Shown: in pieces, positions 27,388 to 36,517 of the stretch
How positions within the stretch are numbered: the stretch's first letter is position 1
Layout: each line of letters begins with the position of its first letter
Assembly: GCF_005222915.1 (NCBI RefSeq)
Contig: NZ_STFX01000001.1
Location: 124,001 to 188,000, forward strand
DNA: 64,000 nt
Source of the DNA: Rhizobium sp. FKL33
GTDB lineage: Bacteria > Pseudomonadota > Alphaproteobacteria > Rhizobiales > Rhizobiaceae
Reading direction: 5' to 3'
Made by a program: the position numbers and the translations under genes
The notes under the pieces: model-generated
Seen by the model: only the letters and a program-made list of their open reading frames with translations
Told to the model about the DNA's origin: nothing
The model's database searches: none

Positions 27388-28569
27388 ATGGTTGAACTTT
27401 ATGGCGGCCAGCGGTCACGTCGTGACCTCGCGGCGCATGCGGGATCGTTCGGACAATTTGCCGGCGTCAGGCTGATGACGTTGGGTGACGGCATTGAGCG
27501 CGGCATCCGCATGCTGGAATTTCGAAGCGGCACGGGCCTGCGCTTCACCGTGCTCATCGACCGCGCCTTCGACATCGCCGATTGCGACTATCGCGGCATG
27601 GCGGTGGGCTGGCATTCGCCGGCCGGTTTCCGCCATCCCGGCCTGCATGAGTATGAAGGCGAGGGCGGGCTCGCCTGGCTGCGCTCCTTTTCCGGCCTGA
27701 TAGTGACCTGCGGGCTCGACCATATCCTGTTCATGCATGACGAGCCGGCGGATCACTATGTCTATGGGCCGCGCAAGACGGTCAGCCACTCCATTCATGG
27801 CCGCATCGGCACGATCCCCGGTAAGCTCATCGGTTACGGCGAGCGTTGGGACGGCGACGAGATGGTGCTGTGGTGCGAAGGCTCGGTCATCCAGGGCACG
27901 GTGTTCGGCGAACATCTGGAGCTCATCCGCCGCATCGAGATTACTGCGGGGACCAACGACATCCGAATTTCCGACCGCGTCATCAATCGCGGCTTTTACC
28001 GAACGCCGCATATGTATTGCTATCACATCAATGTCGGCCATCCCGTGCTGTCCGAGGGATCGCGTTACATCGCGCCGATCAAGGACGTGGTCTGGGCCGC
28101 GCATGCGGGCGACGATTATCGCAAGCAGAAGGTCGGCTATCGCACGATGCCGGCGCCGCAGCTCGGTTTCCACGAGCAGGTCTGGCAGCATGAACTGGGC
28201 GCCGACGCCGCAGGCGAAGTCCCGGTGGCGCTGGTCAATGATGCGCTGGGCCTCGGCTTCGAAGTGACGACGCGCAAGGACCAGTTTCCCTGCCAGTATG
28301 AATGGCAGAATCTGCAGGCTGGCCAATATGCCCTGGGCATCGAGCCTTCTACCAACCATGTGCTCGGCAAGGGCTATGCGAAGGAAAAGGGTGAACTGAT
28401 CTGGCTCGAACATGGCGACGAGCGCGCCTATCAATCGACCTTCCGCATCCTCACCAGCACTGATGAGATCGCCGGTTCCGAAGGCCGCATCCGCGCCATC
28501 GCCGCGCAGCCCGATGAGGACTATCCGCAGCCGTCCGGCAAGCATCTGCCGATCGGAGGCCGCGCATGA
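27388..28569 (+). CDS. DUF4432 (aldose 1-epimerase-like) protein
   Basis: A 393-residue protein of the galactose-mutarotase fold, matching what I know of DUF4432. It has the N-terminal GIRMLEFRSGTGLRFTVLIDRAFDI segment with the DR pair and a central CYHINVGHPVLSEGSRY segment carrying the His expected of mutarotase-like sites. IEPSTNHVLGK lies near the C-terminus. Probable role: anomer or epimer interconversion, or sugar binding, in the pathway encoded by this operon. It overlaps the SDR gene by 4 bases. The reaction is not known to me. Confidence 0.78.
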   Translation: MVELYGGQRSRRDLAAHAGSFGQFAGVRLMTLGDGIERGIRMLEFRSGTGLRFTVLIDRAFDIADCDYRGMAVGWHSPAGFRHPGLHEYEGEGGLAWLRSFSGLIVTCGLDHILFMHDEPADHYVYGPRKTVSHSIHGRIGTIPGKLIGYGERWDGDEMVLWCEGSVIQGTVFGEHLELIRRIEITAGTNDIRISDRVINRGFYRTPHMYCYHINVGHPVLSEGSRYIAPIKDVVWAAHAGDDYRKQKVGYRTMPAPQLGFHEQVWQHELGADAAGEVPVALVNDALGLGFEVTTRKDQFPCQYEWQNLQAGQYALGIEPSTNHVLGKGYAKEKGELIWLEHGDERAYQSTFRILTSTDEIAGSEGRIRAIAAQPDEDYPQPSGKHLPIGGRA

Positions 28570-29321
28570 TCGATATGACCGGAAAGACCATTCTTTATAC
28601 CGGCGGCGCCGGCGGGCTGGGGCTTGAGACGACGATGCATTTCCTCGACGCCGGCGCACGCGTGGTGGTGATCGATCGCGACGCCGCAAAGATGGCGGCG
28701 CTGGAAGAGGCGGCGAAGGCGCATCACGCCGAGCGGCTGCTGGTGCGCGATTTCGATCTCGCCGATCTCGCGGGCCTGAAGCGGGAACTCGATTTCCTGC
28801 AGGACAAGCATGGCGGCTTCGACGTGGTGATCAACAATGCCGCGATCTATCCGTCCAAGCCCTTCGAGAATTACACGATCGAGGAGCATCAGATGGTGCA
28901 GCGCGTCAATGTCGACGCGGCCATCGTCTGCGTGCAATCGGCGCTGCCGCATATGAAAGCGCGGCAATGGGGGCGGATCATCAATATCGCCTCGATCACC
29001 CTGTATGGCGGCTGGGCGCTGCTGTCGCCTTACGTCCAGTCCAAGGGCGCGCTGGTGGGCCTCGCCCGCGCCTGGGCGCGGGAGTTCGGTTCATATGGCG
29101 TCACCGTCAACGCGATTTCGCCGGGCGCCTTTCCGACCGACGCGGAAAAGATCCATCCAGATCCGGAAGGCTATACCCGCCATGTGCTGGATCACCAGGC
29201 CGTGAAACGGCGCGGTTCGCCCGCCGACATCGCCAATGCGCTGATGTTCCTCGCCTCAGACGGCGCCGGCTTCATCACCGGCCAGACGCTGAATGTCGAT
29301 GGCGGATGGGTGATGCATTGA
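28566..29321 (+). CDS. Short-chain dehydrogenase/reductase
   Basis: Classical SDR of 251 residues. The cofactor motif is TGGAGGLG (TGxxxGxG) at about residues 12-19, the structural motif is NNAA, and the catalytic residues are a Ser in NIASITLYGG and Tyr/Lys in YVQSK. The PGAFPTDAEK region after the active site and the C-terminal GQTLNVDGGW are standard. Asp following the second beta strand (VVIDRD) suggests NAD preference. It should oxidise a hydroxyl of the sugar or sugar acid handled by this operon. Confidence 0.9.
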   Translation: MIDMTGKTILYTGGAGGLGLETTMHFLDAGARVVVIDRDAAKMAALEEAAKAHHAERLLVRDFDLADLAGLKRELDFLQDKHGGFDVVINNAAIYPSKPFENYTIEEHQMVQRVNVDAAIVCVQSALPHMKARQWGRIINIASITLYGGWALLSPYVQSKGALVGLARAWAREFGSYGVTVNAISPGAFPTDAEKIHPDPEGYTRHVLDHQAVKRRGSPADIANALMFLASDGAGFITGQTLNVDGGWVMH

Positions 29322-30463
29322 TGAAGCGCTATCATGCCCTGACCTGGGATCATCCCCGGGGTTACAATGCGCTGGCGGCAGCGGCGGACAAGGCGCGCGC
29401 CGAGGGACTGGTCGACATCGTCTGGGACAAGCAGCCGCTCGAAGGCTTCGAATCCCATCCGATCGCCGATCTCTGCGCGCGCTATGACCTCGTCGTGCTC
29501 GATCATCCGCATGTCGGCGAAGCGGTGGCGGAGACCTGCCTCAGACCGCTGGAGGAGGTTTTCAGCGCTGGCGTCCTCGCGGACATCGTCGCGGCGACCA
29601 TCGGTCCGTGCCTTCAGAGTTACCATTACGAGGGGGCGACCTGGGCGCTGCCGCTCGATGCCGCAACGCAGGTGATGGCGCTCAGGCCCGACCTCGTGGA
29701 GCGGCCGCCGCGGACCTGGAAAGAGGTGGTGGACCTCTCCTGGTCCGGCGGCAAGGTGGCGCTGTCGCTGGCGGGACCACATGCGGTCCTCAGTTTCCTG
29801 TCGATTGCCGCAGCCTATGGCGAAGAGGCCGGCCACAATGGTCACCAACTGGTGACGGAAGAGATAGGCCTGATCGTCTATGATCTCATGAACCTTCTGG
29901 CGTCCCGCAGTCCCGCATCCGTGCGCGCGCTCAATCCCATCGGTATTCTCGGCCATATGGCGGCGCACGACGATGTCGCGCTGTGTCCGCTGATCTATGG
30001 CTATGTCAATTATTCCGCTCCGAGCGCTGGCCGCGCGCTCGGCTTCCATAACGCGCCGGTGACCAGGGCTGGTGGACGGCCGGGTTCGACGCTGGGCGGC
30101 ACCGGCATCGCCGTGTCGCGCCGTTGCGACATGACGCCGGAGCTGATCGAACATCTGAGATGGCTGATGGGTGAGGAGGCGCAAACGCGCTTCATACCTG
30201 GCCATGAAGGCCAGCCGTCGCGCAGGTCGGCCTGGAGCGACGAGGCGGTGAATGCGCGCTGGGGCCAGTTCTATCGCAACACGGCCGCGACGCTCGAAAG
30301 CGCCTATGTCCGACCGCGTTTCAACGGCTATATCCGCTTCCAGACGGAAGCCTCGGCGCTGTTGCGCGACTGTTTCGCCAACAAAACCAATGGAAAAGCC
30401 GCCATCGCAGCGCTGAACGCGCTGTTTGCAAAACATGCGCCCGAGAAGGATTACGCGTCATGA
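29321..30463 (+). CDS. Solute-binding-protein-like protein without signal peptide
   Basis: A 380-residue protein whose middle and C-terminal parts resemble family 1 extracellular solute-binding proteins (YNALAAAADKARAEGL, PLDAATQVMALRPDLV, RTWKEVVDLS, STLGGTGIAVSRRCD). It begins MKRYHALTWDHPRGY with no signal peptide, lipobox or membrane helix, so it should remain in the cytoplasm. The ATG at 29321 shares one base with the SDR stop codon. The frame continues upstream only as an out-of-phase reading of the SDR gene. The crotonase gene starts within its stop codon. An intracellular sugar- or CoA-ester-binding role is a guess. Confidence 0.7.
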   Translation: MKRYHALTWDHPRGYNALAAAADKARAEGLVDIVWDKQPLEGFESHPIADLCARYDLVVLDHPHVGEAVAETCLRPLEEVFSAGVLADIVAATIGPCLQSYHYEGATWALPLDAATQVMALRPDLVERPPRTWKEVVDLSWSGGKVALSLAGPHAVLSFLSIAAAYGEEAGHNGHQLVTEEIGLIVYDLMNLLASRSPASVRALNPIGILGHMAAHDDVALCPLIYGYVNYSAPSAGRALGFHNAPVTRAGGRPGSTLGGTGIAVSRRCDMTPELIEHLRWLMGEEAQTRFIPGHEGQPSRRSAWSDEAVNARWGQFYRNTAATLESAYVRPRFNGYIRFQTEASALLRDCFANKTNGKAAIAALNALFAKHAPEKDYAS

Positions 30464-31230
30464 CCGAAGATATCAGGTTCGAGATCGAGGACGATATCGC
30501 GATCATCACCCTCAACCGCCCGCAGAAGCTGAACGCCGTGACGCCGGAGATGGCCGACGCCATCGTCGCGGCGGTCACCGAATGCAATGACAGCGACACG
30601 ATCCGCTGCGTCATCGTCACCGGCGCCGGCGAGCGCGCTTTCTGCGCGGGCTCGGATATTCGTGAGCTCGATGCGTATGAGACGCCCTGGCAGTTCCGCA
30701 ACCGGCCGGATTACTGCGATGCGATCCGGGCGCTGCTGAAGCCGTCGATCGCCGCCGTCAACGGCTACGCCTTCGGCGGCGGACTGGAGACGGCGATGTC
30801 CTGCGATATCCGCCTGGCTTCGGACAACGCCCAGTTCGCGGCGCCCGAGATCAAGCTCGGCTGGATCGGCGGCGGCGGCATGGCGGTTCATCTCGCCCAT
30901 GCCGTCGGCCCGTCGAACGCCGCGCTGATGATCATGACCGGCGATCCGATCAGCGCCGAGCGCGCGCTCGGCTGGGGCCTCGTCAGCGAAGTCGTAAGCC
31001 AAGCGGAGCTGATGACGCGGGCGAGGGCGCTGGCGAAAACCATCGCCGCGCGGGCGCCGATCGCTGCGGAAACGGCCAAGCTCAATCTCAAGGCCGCCTT
31101 TTCGATGCCGGTCGAAAAGGCTATCGAATATGAGCGCGATTTGCAGACCATCTGCTTCGCCACGGCTGACGCGACCGAGGGCCGCGCGGCCTTCAAGGAA
31201 AAGCGGCCACCGGTGTTCCGGCGGCGCTGA
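30460..31230 (+). CDS. Enoyl-CoA hydratase/isomerase (crotonase) family protein
   Basis: Crotonase-fold protein of 256 residues. It starts with FEIEDDIAIITLNRPQKLNAVT, has the oxyanion-hole segment RAFCAGSDIREL, and the second signature AAVNGYAFGGGLETAMSCDIRLAS. The Glu at the GGGLE position is retained; the second catalytic position reads EIKLGWIGGGGM. Crotonases act on acyl-CoA esters, which is unexpected in a sugar import operon. It may act on a non-CoA acyl intermediate, or link sugar acid cleavage to CoA metabolism. It overlaps the preceding gene by 4 bases. Confidence 0.85.
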   Translation: MTEDIRFEIEDDIAIITLNRPQKLNAVTPEMADAIVAAVTECNDSDTIRCVIVTGAGERAFCAGSDIRELDAYETPWQFRNRPDYCDAIRALLKPSIAAVNGYAFGGGLETAMSCDIRLASDNAQFAAPEIKLGWIGGGGMAVHLAHAVGPSNAALMIMTGDPISAERALGWGLVSEVVSQAELMTRARALAKTIAARAPIAAETAKLNLKAAFSMPVEKAIEYERDLQTICFATADATEGRAAFKEKRPPVFRRR

Positions 31231-31232
31231 GA

Positions 31233-32378
31233 ATGCAGGGAGTGAGGATTGTGAATTTGACTGCGAAACAGTTTGCAAGCGGAACATTTGTCGGCCGGAT
31301 CTGGCTGGAGGCCGCGGATGGCCCGGCGCTGGTGAGCTTGCGCGACGGCATGCTGCATGACGTGACCTCGAAGGCGGCGCCGACCATGCGCGATCTGCTG
31401 GAAATGGACGATCCCGTCGCCTGGCTCGCCGCCAATCCGGGAACGCCGGTCATGTCGCTCGAAGACGCTGCTGCCCAAGGCCTGCTTCTTGCGCCTTGCG
31501 ATCTCCAGGCGGTGAAGGCCTGCGGCGTGACCTTCGCCCGCTCCATGGTCGAGCGCGTGATCGAGGAGAAAGCGGCAGGCAATCCGGCGCTGGCCGAAAA
31601 GATCCGCGAACGCGTCACGTCGATCATCGGCGACAGCCTGCGCAACCTGAAGGCCGGCTCGGACGCGGCGATGAAGGTCAAGGCGGCGCTGATCGAGGAA
31701 GGCGTCTGGTCGCAATATCTCGAAGTCGGCATCGGCCCTGATGCCGAAGTGTTCAGCAAGGCCCAGCCCATGGCATCCGTCGGCTATGGCGCCGAGGTCG
31801 GCCTGCATCCGATTTCCAAATGGAACAATCCCGAGCCGGAAGTGGTGCTCGCGGTCAATTCCAAGGGCGTGGTGCAGGGCGCGACGCTCGGCAACGACGT
31901 CAATCTGCGCGATGTCGAAGGACGCTCGGCGCTGCTGCTCGGCAAGGCCAAGGACAACAACGCCTCCTGCTCGATCGGCCCGTTCATCCGTCTGTTCGAC
32001 GCGACTTACTCCATCGATCATGTCCGCAACGCCGACCTGACGCTTCGGGTGGAAGGCGAAGATGGCTATGTGCTCGACGGCAAGAGCTCGATGAAGGAAA
32101 TCAGTCGCGATCCGCTCGATCTCGTCAGCCAGACCATCGGCCGGCATCATCAATATCCGGATGGGTTCATGCTGTTCATGGGCACGCTGTTCGCGCCCGT
32201 CGAGGATCGCGATCACAAGGGCCAAGGCTTCACCCACAAGCTCGGCGACGTGGTGACCATCGCCAATCCCGAATTGGGCAGCCTGACCAACACCGTGCGG
32301 CTGTCGACGGAATGCAAGCCCTGGACATTCGGCGTCCGCGCCCTGATGGCCAATCTCGCCAAGCGCGGACTGCTCTAA
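31233..32378 (+). CDS. Fumarylacetoacetate hydrolase (FAH) family sugar-acid enzyme
   Basis: FAH-superfamily enzyme of 381 residues. Metal ligands lie in NNPEPEVVLAV (the E-x-E pair), and GNDVNLRDVEGRSALLLGKAKD is the GNDxxxRDxE segment. That segment, together with SCSIGPF, resembles 2-keto-3-deoxy-pentonate dehydratases of the AraD group, which make alpha-ketoglutarate semialdehyde. Diketo-deoxy-fuconate hydrolases belong to the same superfamily and cannot be excluded. It is the last gene of the operon, 2 bases after the crotonase gene, and converges with the metallo-hydrolase gene. Confidence 0.85.
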   Translation: MQGVRIVNLTAKQFASGTFVGRIWLEAADGPALVSLRDGMLHDVTSKAAPTMRDLLEMDDPVAWLAANPGTPVMSLEDAAAQGLLLAPCDLQAVKACGVTFARSMVERVIEEKAAGNPALAEKIRERVTSIIGDSLRNLKAGSDAAMKVKAALIEEGVWSQYLEVGIGPDAEVFSKAQPMASVGYGAEVGLHPISKWNNPEPEVVLAVNSKGVVQGATLGNDVNLRDVEGRSALLLGKAKDNNASCSIGPFIRLFDATYSIDHVRNADLTLRVEGEDGYVLDGKSSMKEISRDPLDLVSQTIGRHHQYPDGFMLFMGTLFAPVEDRDHKGQGFTHKLGDVVTIANPELGSLTNTVRLSTECKPWTFGVRALMANLAKRGLL

Positions 32379-32381
32379 ACG

Positions 32382-33266
32382 TCAGCCGTGGACCTTCTCA
32401 ACCGCCTCGACATTGCGGCGGTGGACCGCCTCATAGGGCTCGAAATAGAGGATGGCGCCGCGGGTGCAATCCTCGGCGACGAAATCGACCAGCGGAGAGG
32501 ACGCCGCGATGCGGCGGTCGAGCGGATCGATCAGCCTTTCGAGATAGACGCGGTTGGCGTCGATCAGGCCCTTCTTGTAGCCGCCCTCGGCGATGCGTCG
32601 GGGATCACCGTGATTGGGCAGAATGCGGCGGATCGGCCACAAGGCCATGCGCGACAGTTCTGCGATATGCGTGTCGATATGTTCGGGTTCCGACACATAG
32701 GTCACCGTATCTTCCAGCGTGTCGCCGGCGAGCAGCAGGCCTTCATCCGGCAGCCACAGCACGCAGCCATCGGCGCTGTGAATGTTGAAGTGATGCAATT
32801 CGATGCGCCGATCGCCGAGTGTGAGATCGAGCCGTTTATCGAACAGGCGCGTCGGCATCACCAGCGGCGAGATCGGCGGCGAGCCGCCTTCCAACTCCGC
32901 GCGATGCTCTTCCATGGCCTGCGCCGTTAATCCGAGCGCGATGATCTCGCAATCTGAAAAGACCTCGTTGCCGGCGACATGGTCGGTGTGCCAGTGGCTC
33001 AGCACGAGGCGGATCCTCGTCACGCCCGCCTCTTCAAGATACCGCCGCATGAAGCGGGCGTGATCGAGACTGGTGTGGCTGTCATAGACGATGGCCTCGG
33101 CCCCGTCGACCAGCGCATAGGCTGCGATACCCAGGCCATAGGCGCCGTCGTCGAGCCAGTTTTCCTCCTCCGAATGCAGCCGCTTGCCGGCGATGCGGCC
33201 GTCATAAAATGCAAAAAGCCCCGGATAGGGCTCGAACACGCGCATGGTCTCGGCAAGATCGGGCAT
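32382..33266 (-). CDS. Metallo-beta-lactamase-fold hydrolase
   Basis: MBL-fold hydrolase of 294 residues. The zinc motif HxHxDH is SHWHTDHVAG with His91, His93, Asp95 and His96; further ligand candidates are Asp182 (LLLAGDTLED) and the His in LPNHGDP. No signal peptide is seen. It lies 54 bases downstream of the aminobutyraldehyde dehydrogenase gene, on the same strand, with a perfect hairpin between. It may hydrolyse an ester, thioester or lactam (for example a pyrrolidone or lactone by-product), but the substrate is unknown. Confidence 0.85.
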   Translation of the reverse strand: MPDLAETMRVFEPYPGLFAFYDGRIAGKRLHSEEENWLDDGAYGLGIAAYALVDGAEAIVYDSHTSLDHARFMRRYLEEAGVTRIRLVLSHWHTDHVAGNEVFSDCEIIALGLTAQAMEEHRAELEGGSPPISPLVMPTRLFDKRLDLTLGDRRIELHHFNIHSADGCVLWLPDEGLLLAGDTLEDTVTYVSEPEHIDTHIAELSRMALWPIRRILPNHGDPRRIAEGGYKKGLIDANRVYLERLIDPLDRRIAASSPLVDFVAEDCTRGAILYFEPYEAVHRRNVEAVEKVHG

Positions 33267-33286
33267 GGGAGCCTCCGCGGAAGGGA

Positions 33287-33310
33287 TCTCCCCGCGTGGA
33301 CGCGGGGAGA
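33287..33310 (-). other. Intra-operon hairpin between patD-like and MBL genes
   Basis: TCTCCCCGCG and CGCGGGGAGA arms flank the loop TGGA or its complement. A T-run is not evident. It may attenuate expression of the hydrolase. Confidence 0.55.
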
Positions 33311-33320
33311 GCTGTTGTGA

Positions 33321-34745
33321 TCAGTGAGCGATCATAACATGGCGGACGGCGGTGTAATCCTCAAGCGCATACATCGACATATCCTTGCCATAGCCGGACT
33401 GCTTGACGCCGCCATGCGGCATTTCGTTGGTCAGCATGAAATGGGTGTTCACCCAGGTGCAGCCATATTGCAGCTTGGCCGACGCCTTCATCGCCTTGGA
33501 GACATCCTTGGTCCAGACCGAGGAGGCGAGGCCGTAATCGCTGTCATTGGCCCAGCCGATCACATCGGTGTCGTCATTGAAGCGGGTGACGGAGACAACG
33601 GGGCCGAACACTTCGCGACGGACGATTTCGTCATCCTGCAGCGCGCCGGCCACCACGGTGGGCTGATAGTAGAAGCCCTTATCCGAGCCGAGCTTGCCGC
33701 CGGTGACGACATCCATATGGCCGAGTTCTGCGGCGCGCTCGACAAAGCTCGCGACGCGATCGCGCTGACGCTTGGAGATCAGCGGCCCCATTTCGTTTTC
33801 GGCGTCATCGGCCTGGTTGAAGCGGATGCTGGAGACGGCGGCGCCGAAATCTGCGACGAAGCGGTCATAGATCTTCTCATGCGCGTAAATGCGGCAGGCG
33901 GCGGTGCAGTCCTGTCCGGCATTGTAGAAGCCGAAGATCTTCAGCGCCTCGACGGCGGCCGGAATATCGGCGTCGTCATAGATGATCACCGGGGCCTTGC
34001 CGCCCAGTTCCAAATGCGTGCGCTTGACGGTCTTGGAGGCGGCGACCAGCACCTTCTTGCCGGTGGCGACATCGCCGGTGATCGACACCATCTTGATCTT
34101 CGGATGGTTGATCAGGTGATTGCCGGTGGTCTCGCCGCGGCCGAGCACGACATTGACCACGCCTTCCGGAAGGATATCGGCCAAAACCTTGGCGAGCTTC
34201 AGGGCCGTCAGCGGCGTCTGCTCAGACGGCTTGAACACCACGGTATTGCCGGCGGCGAGCGCGGGGGCGAGCTTCCAGGCGGTCATCATCAGCGGATAGT
34301 TCCACGGCGCGATGGAGCCGACGACGCCGATCGGGTCGCGGCGGATCATCGAGGTGAAGCCCGGCAGATATTCGCCGGCGACAGGGCCATGCTGGCTGCG
34401 GACAGCGCCCGCGAAGAAGCGGAAGCAATCGGCGATGGCCGGGATTTCGTCGTTCAGCGCCGCATTGATCGGCTTGCCGCAATTCAGCGATTCGAGCGTG
34501 GCAAAGCCGAGCGCGTCGGCCTCGATGGCGTCGGCGATCTTGAGGAGATAGCCGGCGCGCTGGGCGGGCGTCGTTTCCGACCACTGCACGAAAGCGGTCT
34601 CGGCGGCGTCGACGGCGGCGTCGATCTGGGCGGTCGAGGCCTCGGGAATGGCGGCGATGGTTTCGCCGGTGCGCGGGTTGAGAATCTGTTCCTCGGTTTC
34701 CGTGCCAGCTTCGAACTTTCCGCCGATCAGCAATTCGGTATCCAT
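33321..34745 (-). CDS. patD: Gamma-aminobutyraldehyde dehydrogenase
   Basis: Aldehyde dehydrogenase of 474 residues, the length of E. coli PatD (YdcW), which oxidises 4-aminobutanal from putrescine to GABA. The catalytic Glu lies in [10 protein letters not shown], the nucleophilic Cys in [11 protein letters not shown], and the cofactor loop is [10 protein letters not shown]. The C-terminal [14 protein letters not shown] is typical. It sits directly behind a complete YdcSTUV-like polyamine importer on the same strand, which supports the polyamine assignment over betaine aldehyde dehydrogenase. Confidence 0.85.
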   Translation of the reverse strand: MDTELLIGGKFEAGTETEEQILNPRTGETIAAIPEASTAQIDAAVDAAETAFVQWSETTPAQRAGYLLKIADAIEADALGFATLESLNCGKPINAALNDEIPAIADCFRFFAGAVRSQHGPVAGEYLPGFTSMIRRDPIGVVGSIAPWNYPLMMTAWKLAPALAAGNTVVFKPSEQTPLTALKLAKVLADILPEGVVNVVLGRGETTGNHLINHPKIKMVSITGDVATGKKVLVAASKTVKRTHLELGGKAPVIIYDDADIPAAVEALKIFGFYNAGQDCTAACRIYAHEKIYDRFVADFGAAVSSIRFNQADDAENEMGPLISKRQRDRVASFVERAAELGHMDVVTGGKLGSDKGFYYQPTVVAGALQDDEIVRREVFGPVVSVTRFNDDTDVIGWANDSDYGLASSVWTKDVSKAMKASAKLQYGCTWVNTHFMLTNEMPHGGVKQSGYGKDMSMYALEDYTAVRHVMIAH

Positions 34746-34770
34746 GATGTTCTCCCTCTTGATTGCCGGG

Positions 34771-35586
34771 TTATTTGCCGGCGCCGGCGGTTTCGGCGCC
34801 GTCGCGGGTCAGGTAATAGGCGCCCAGGATGGGCAGGAATGTCACCAGCACGACGAACATGGCGACGACATTGGTGACCGGCCGCTCGCGCGGACGAATG
34901 AGTTCTTCGAGCATCCAGATCGGCAGCGTCTCCTGCTGGCCGGCGGTGAAGGTGGTGACGATCACCTCGTCGAAGGACAAAGCGAAGGCCAGCATTCCGC
35001 CCGCCATCAGCGCCGTGCCGATATTCGGCAGGATGACATAGCGGAAGGTCTGGAAGGAATTGGCGCCGAGATCGTAGGACGCCTCGATCAGCGAGCCGGA
35101 CAGGCGGCGGAAGCGCGCCACCGCATTGTTGTAGACCACCACGACGCAGAAGGTGGCGTGGCCCAGCACGATGGTCCAGAAGGAGAAGGGGATCTCCATG
35201 ATGCCGAAGGCGGAGCGCAGCGCGATGCCGGTGACGATGCCGGGCAGCGCGATCGGCAGGATGACGAGCAGCGAGATCGCCTCCTTGCCGAAGAAATTCG
35301 CCCGCGACACGGCTGCGGCGCAGAGCGTGCCGAGCACCAGCGCGATGGCCGTGGCGATGGCGGCCACCTGCACCGACAGCGTCAGCGCCGCCCAGACATC
35401 GGGCCGGTCCCAGGCCTTGCCGAGCCATTGCAGGGTGAAGCCCGGCGGCGGCCATTTGAAGCTCTTCTCTTCGGTCGTGAAGGCGTAGACGAAGATCAAC
35501 AGGATCGGTAGCTGCAGGAAGAGCAGGCCGGCGCCGGCGGCGATCTTGAGGCCAGTGGGGGCCGCGTTGAGACGATCAGAGCGCAT
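34771..35586 (-). CDS. Polyamine-type ABC transporter permease (PotC/YdcV-like)
   Basis: Inner-membrane permease of 271 residues starting [12 protein letters not shown] at the ATG 35586; a TTG one codon earlier is less likely. About six hydrophobic helices are present. The EAA loop reads [23 protein letters not shown], as in PotC/YdcV proteins. It overlaps the end of the preceding permease gene by 11 bases. Confidence 0.9.
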   Translation of the reverse strand: MRSDRLNAAPTGLKIAAGAGLLFLQLPILLIFVYAFTTEEKSFKWPPPGFTLQWLGKAWDRPDVWAALTLSVQVAAIATAIALVLGTLCAAAVSRANFFGKEAISLLVILPIALPGIVTGIALRSAFGIMEIPFSFWTIVLGHATFCVVVVYNNAVARFRRLSGSLIEASYDLGANSFQTFRYVILPNIGTALMAGGMLAFALSFDEVIVTTFTAGQQETLPIWMLEELIRPRERPVTNVVAMFVVLVTFLPILGAYYLTRDGAETAGAGK

Positions 35587-36517
35587 CAAAGGCTCCCTTC
35601 TTCTTGGCGACCCAGAGATAGATCCCCATGATCACGATCGGCACGACGGAGAAGGCGGCGGCGAGCGGAATGTTGCCGGCCGTGCCCTGCTGGGTATAGA
35701 CGGCCTGACCGATGAACAGCCTCGACGAGCCGATAATGCCGGGGATGATGTAGTCGCCGAGCGTGAGCGAAAAGGTGAAGATCGAGCCTGCGACAATGCC
35801 GGGCAAAGCGAGCGGCAACAGCACATGCCGGAAGGTTTTCCCCGGCGCTGCGCCGAGATCATAGGAGGCCTCGATCAGATTGCCGGGCACGCGTTCGAGC
35901 GCCGCCTGGATCGGCAGGATCATATAGGGCAGCCAGATATAGACAAAGACGAGAAACGTGCCGGTAAAGCTGATCGACAGCGACGTGCCGCCGACGATGG
36001 GCAGAGCGAGATAGGCGTCGAGCAGAAAGCTCAGACCGATCTTCTCGAACGCCCAGCTGATGATGCCTTCCTTGGCGAGGATCATCTTCCAGGCGTAGAT
36101 CTTGACGAGATAGGACGACCAGAGCGGCAGCATCACGCCGAGATAGAACAGCGCCTTCCATTTGCCCTTGGCGTAACGCGCCGCGAAATAGGCAATCGGG
36201 AAGGCAATGATGGCCGAGGCCACGGTCACCAGCGCCGCCATGGTGACGGTGCGGAGGATGATGTCGATGTTGGACCGCCGCAACAGTTCGCCATAGGTCG
36301 ACAGCGTCAGCTCGTATTTCACCTGACCGGTGAAATCGTCGAGCATGAAGAAGCTCTGCAGCAGCAGCGTCAGAAGCGAACCGATATAGATGACGCCGAG
36401 CCAGAGCAGCGGCGGGGCGAGCATCAGCGCGAGCAGTAATTTTGGCCGCCGCCACAGCGTCGCCGAAGCCCGGCTGATCACGCCATCCTGGGAGGGAGAA
36501 ACCGCCGCGCTGGTCAT
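35576..36517 (-). CDS. Polyamine-type ABC transporter permease (PotB/YdcU-like)
   Basis: Inner-membrane permease of 313 residues. A polar N-terminal segment ([14 protein letters not shown]) precedes the first helix ([23 protein letters not shown]). The EAA loop is [25 protein letters not shown]. It overlaps the ATPase gene by 4 bases and the next permease by 11, so the importer is translationally coupled. Confidence 0.9.
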   Translation of the reverse strand: MTSAAVSPSQDGVISRASATLWRRPKLLLALMLAPPLLWLGVIYIGSLLTLLLQSFFMLDDFTGQVKYELTLSTYGELLRRSNIDIILRTVTMAALVTVASAIIAFPIAYFAARYAKGKWKALFYLGVMLPLWSSYLVKIYAWKMILAKEGIISWAFEKIGLSFLLDAYLALPIVGGTSLSISFTGTFLVFVYIWLPYMILPIQAALERVPGNLIEASYDLGAAPGKTFRHVLLPLALPGIVAGSIFTFSLTLGDYIIPGIIGSSRLFIGQAVYTQQGTAGNIPLAAAFSVVPIVIMGIYLWVAKKKGAFDAL

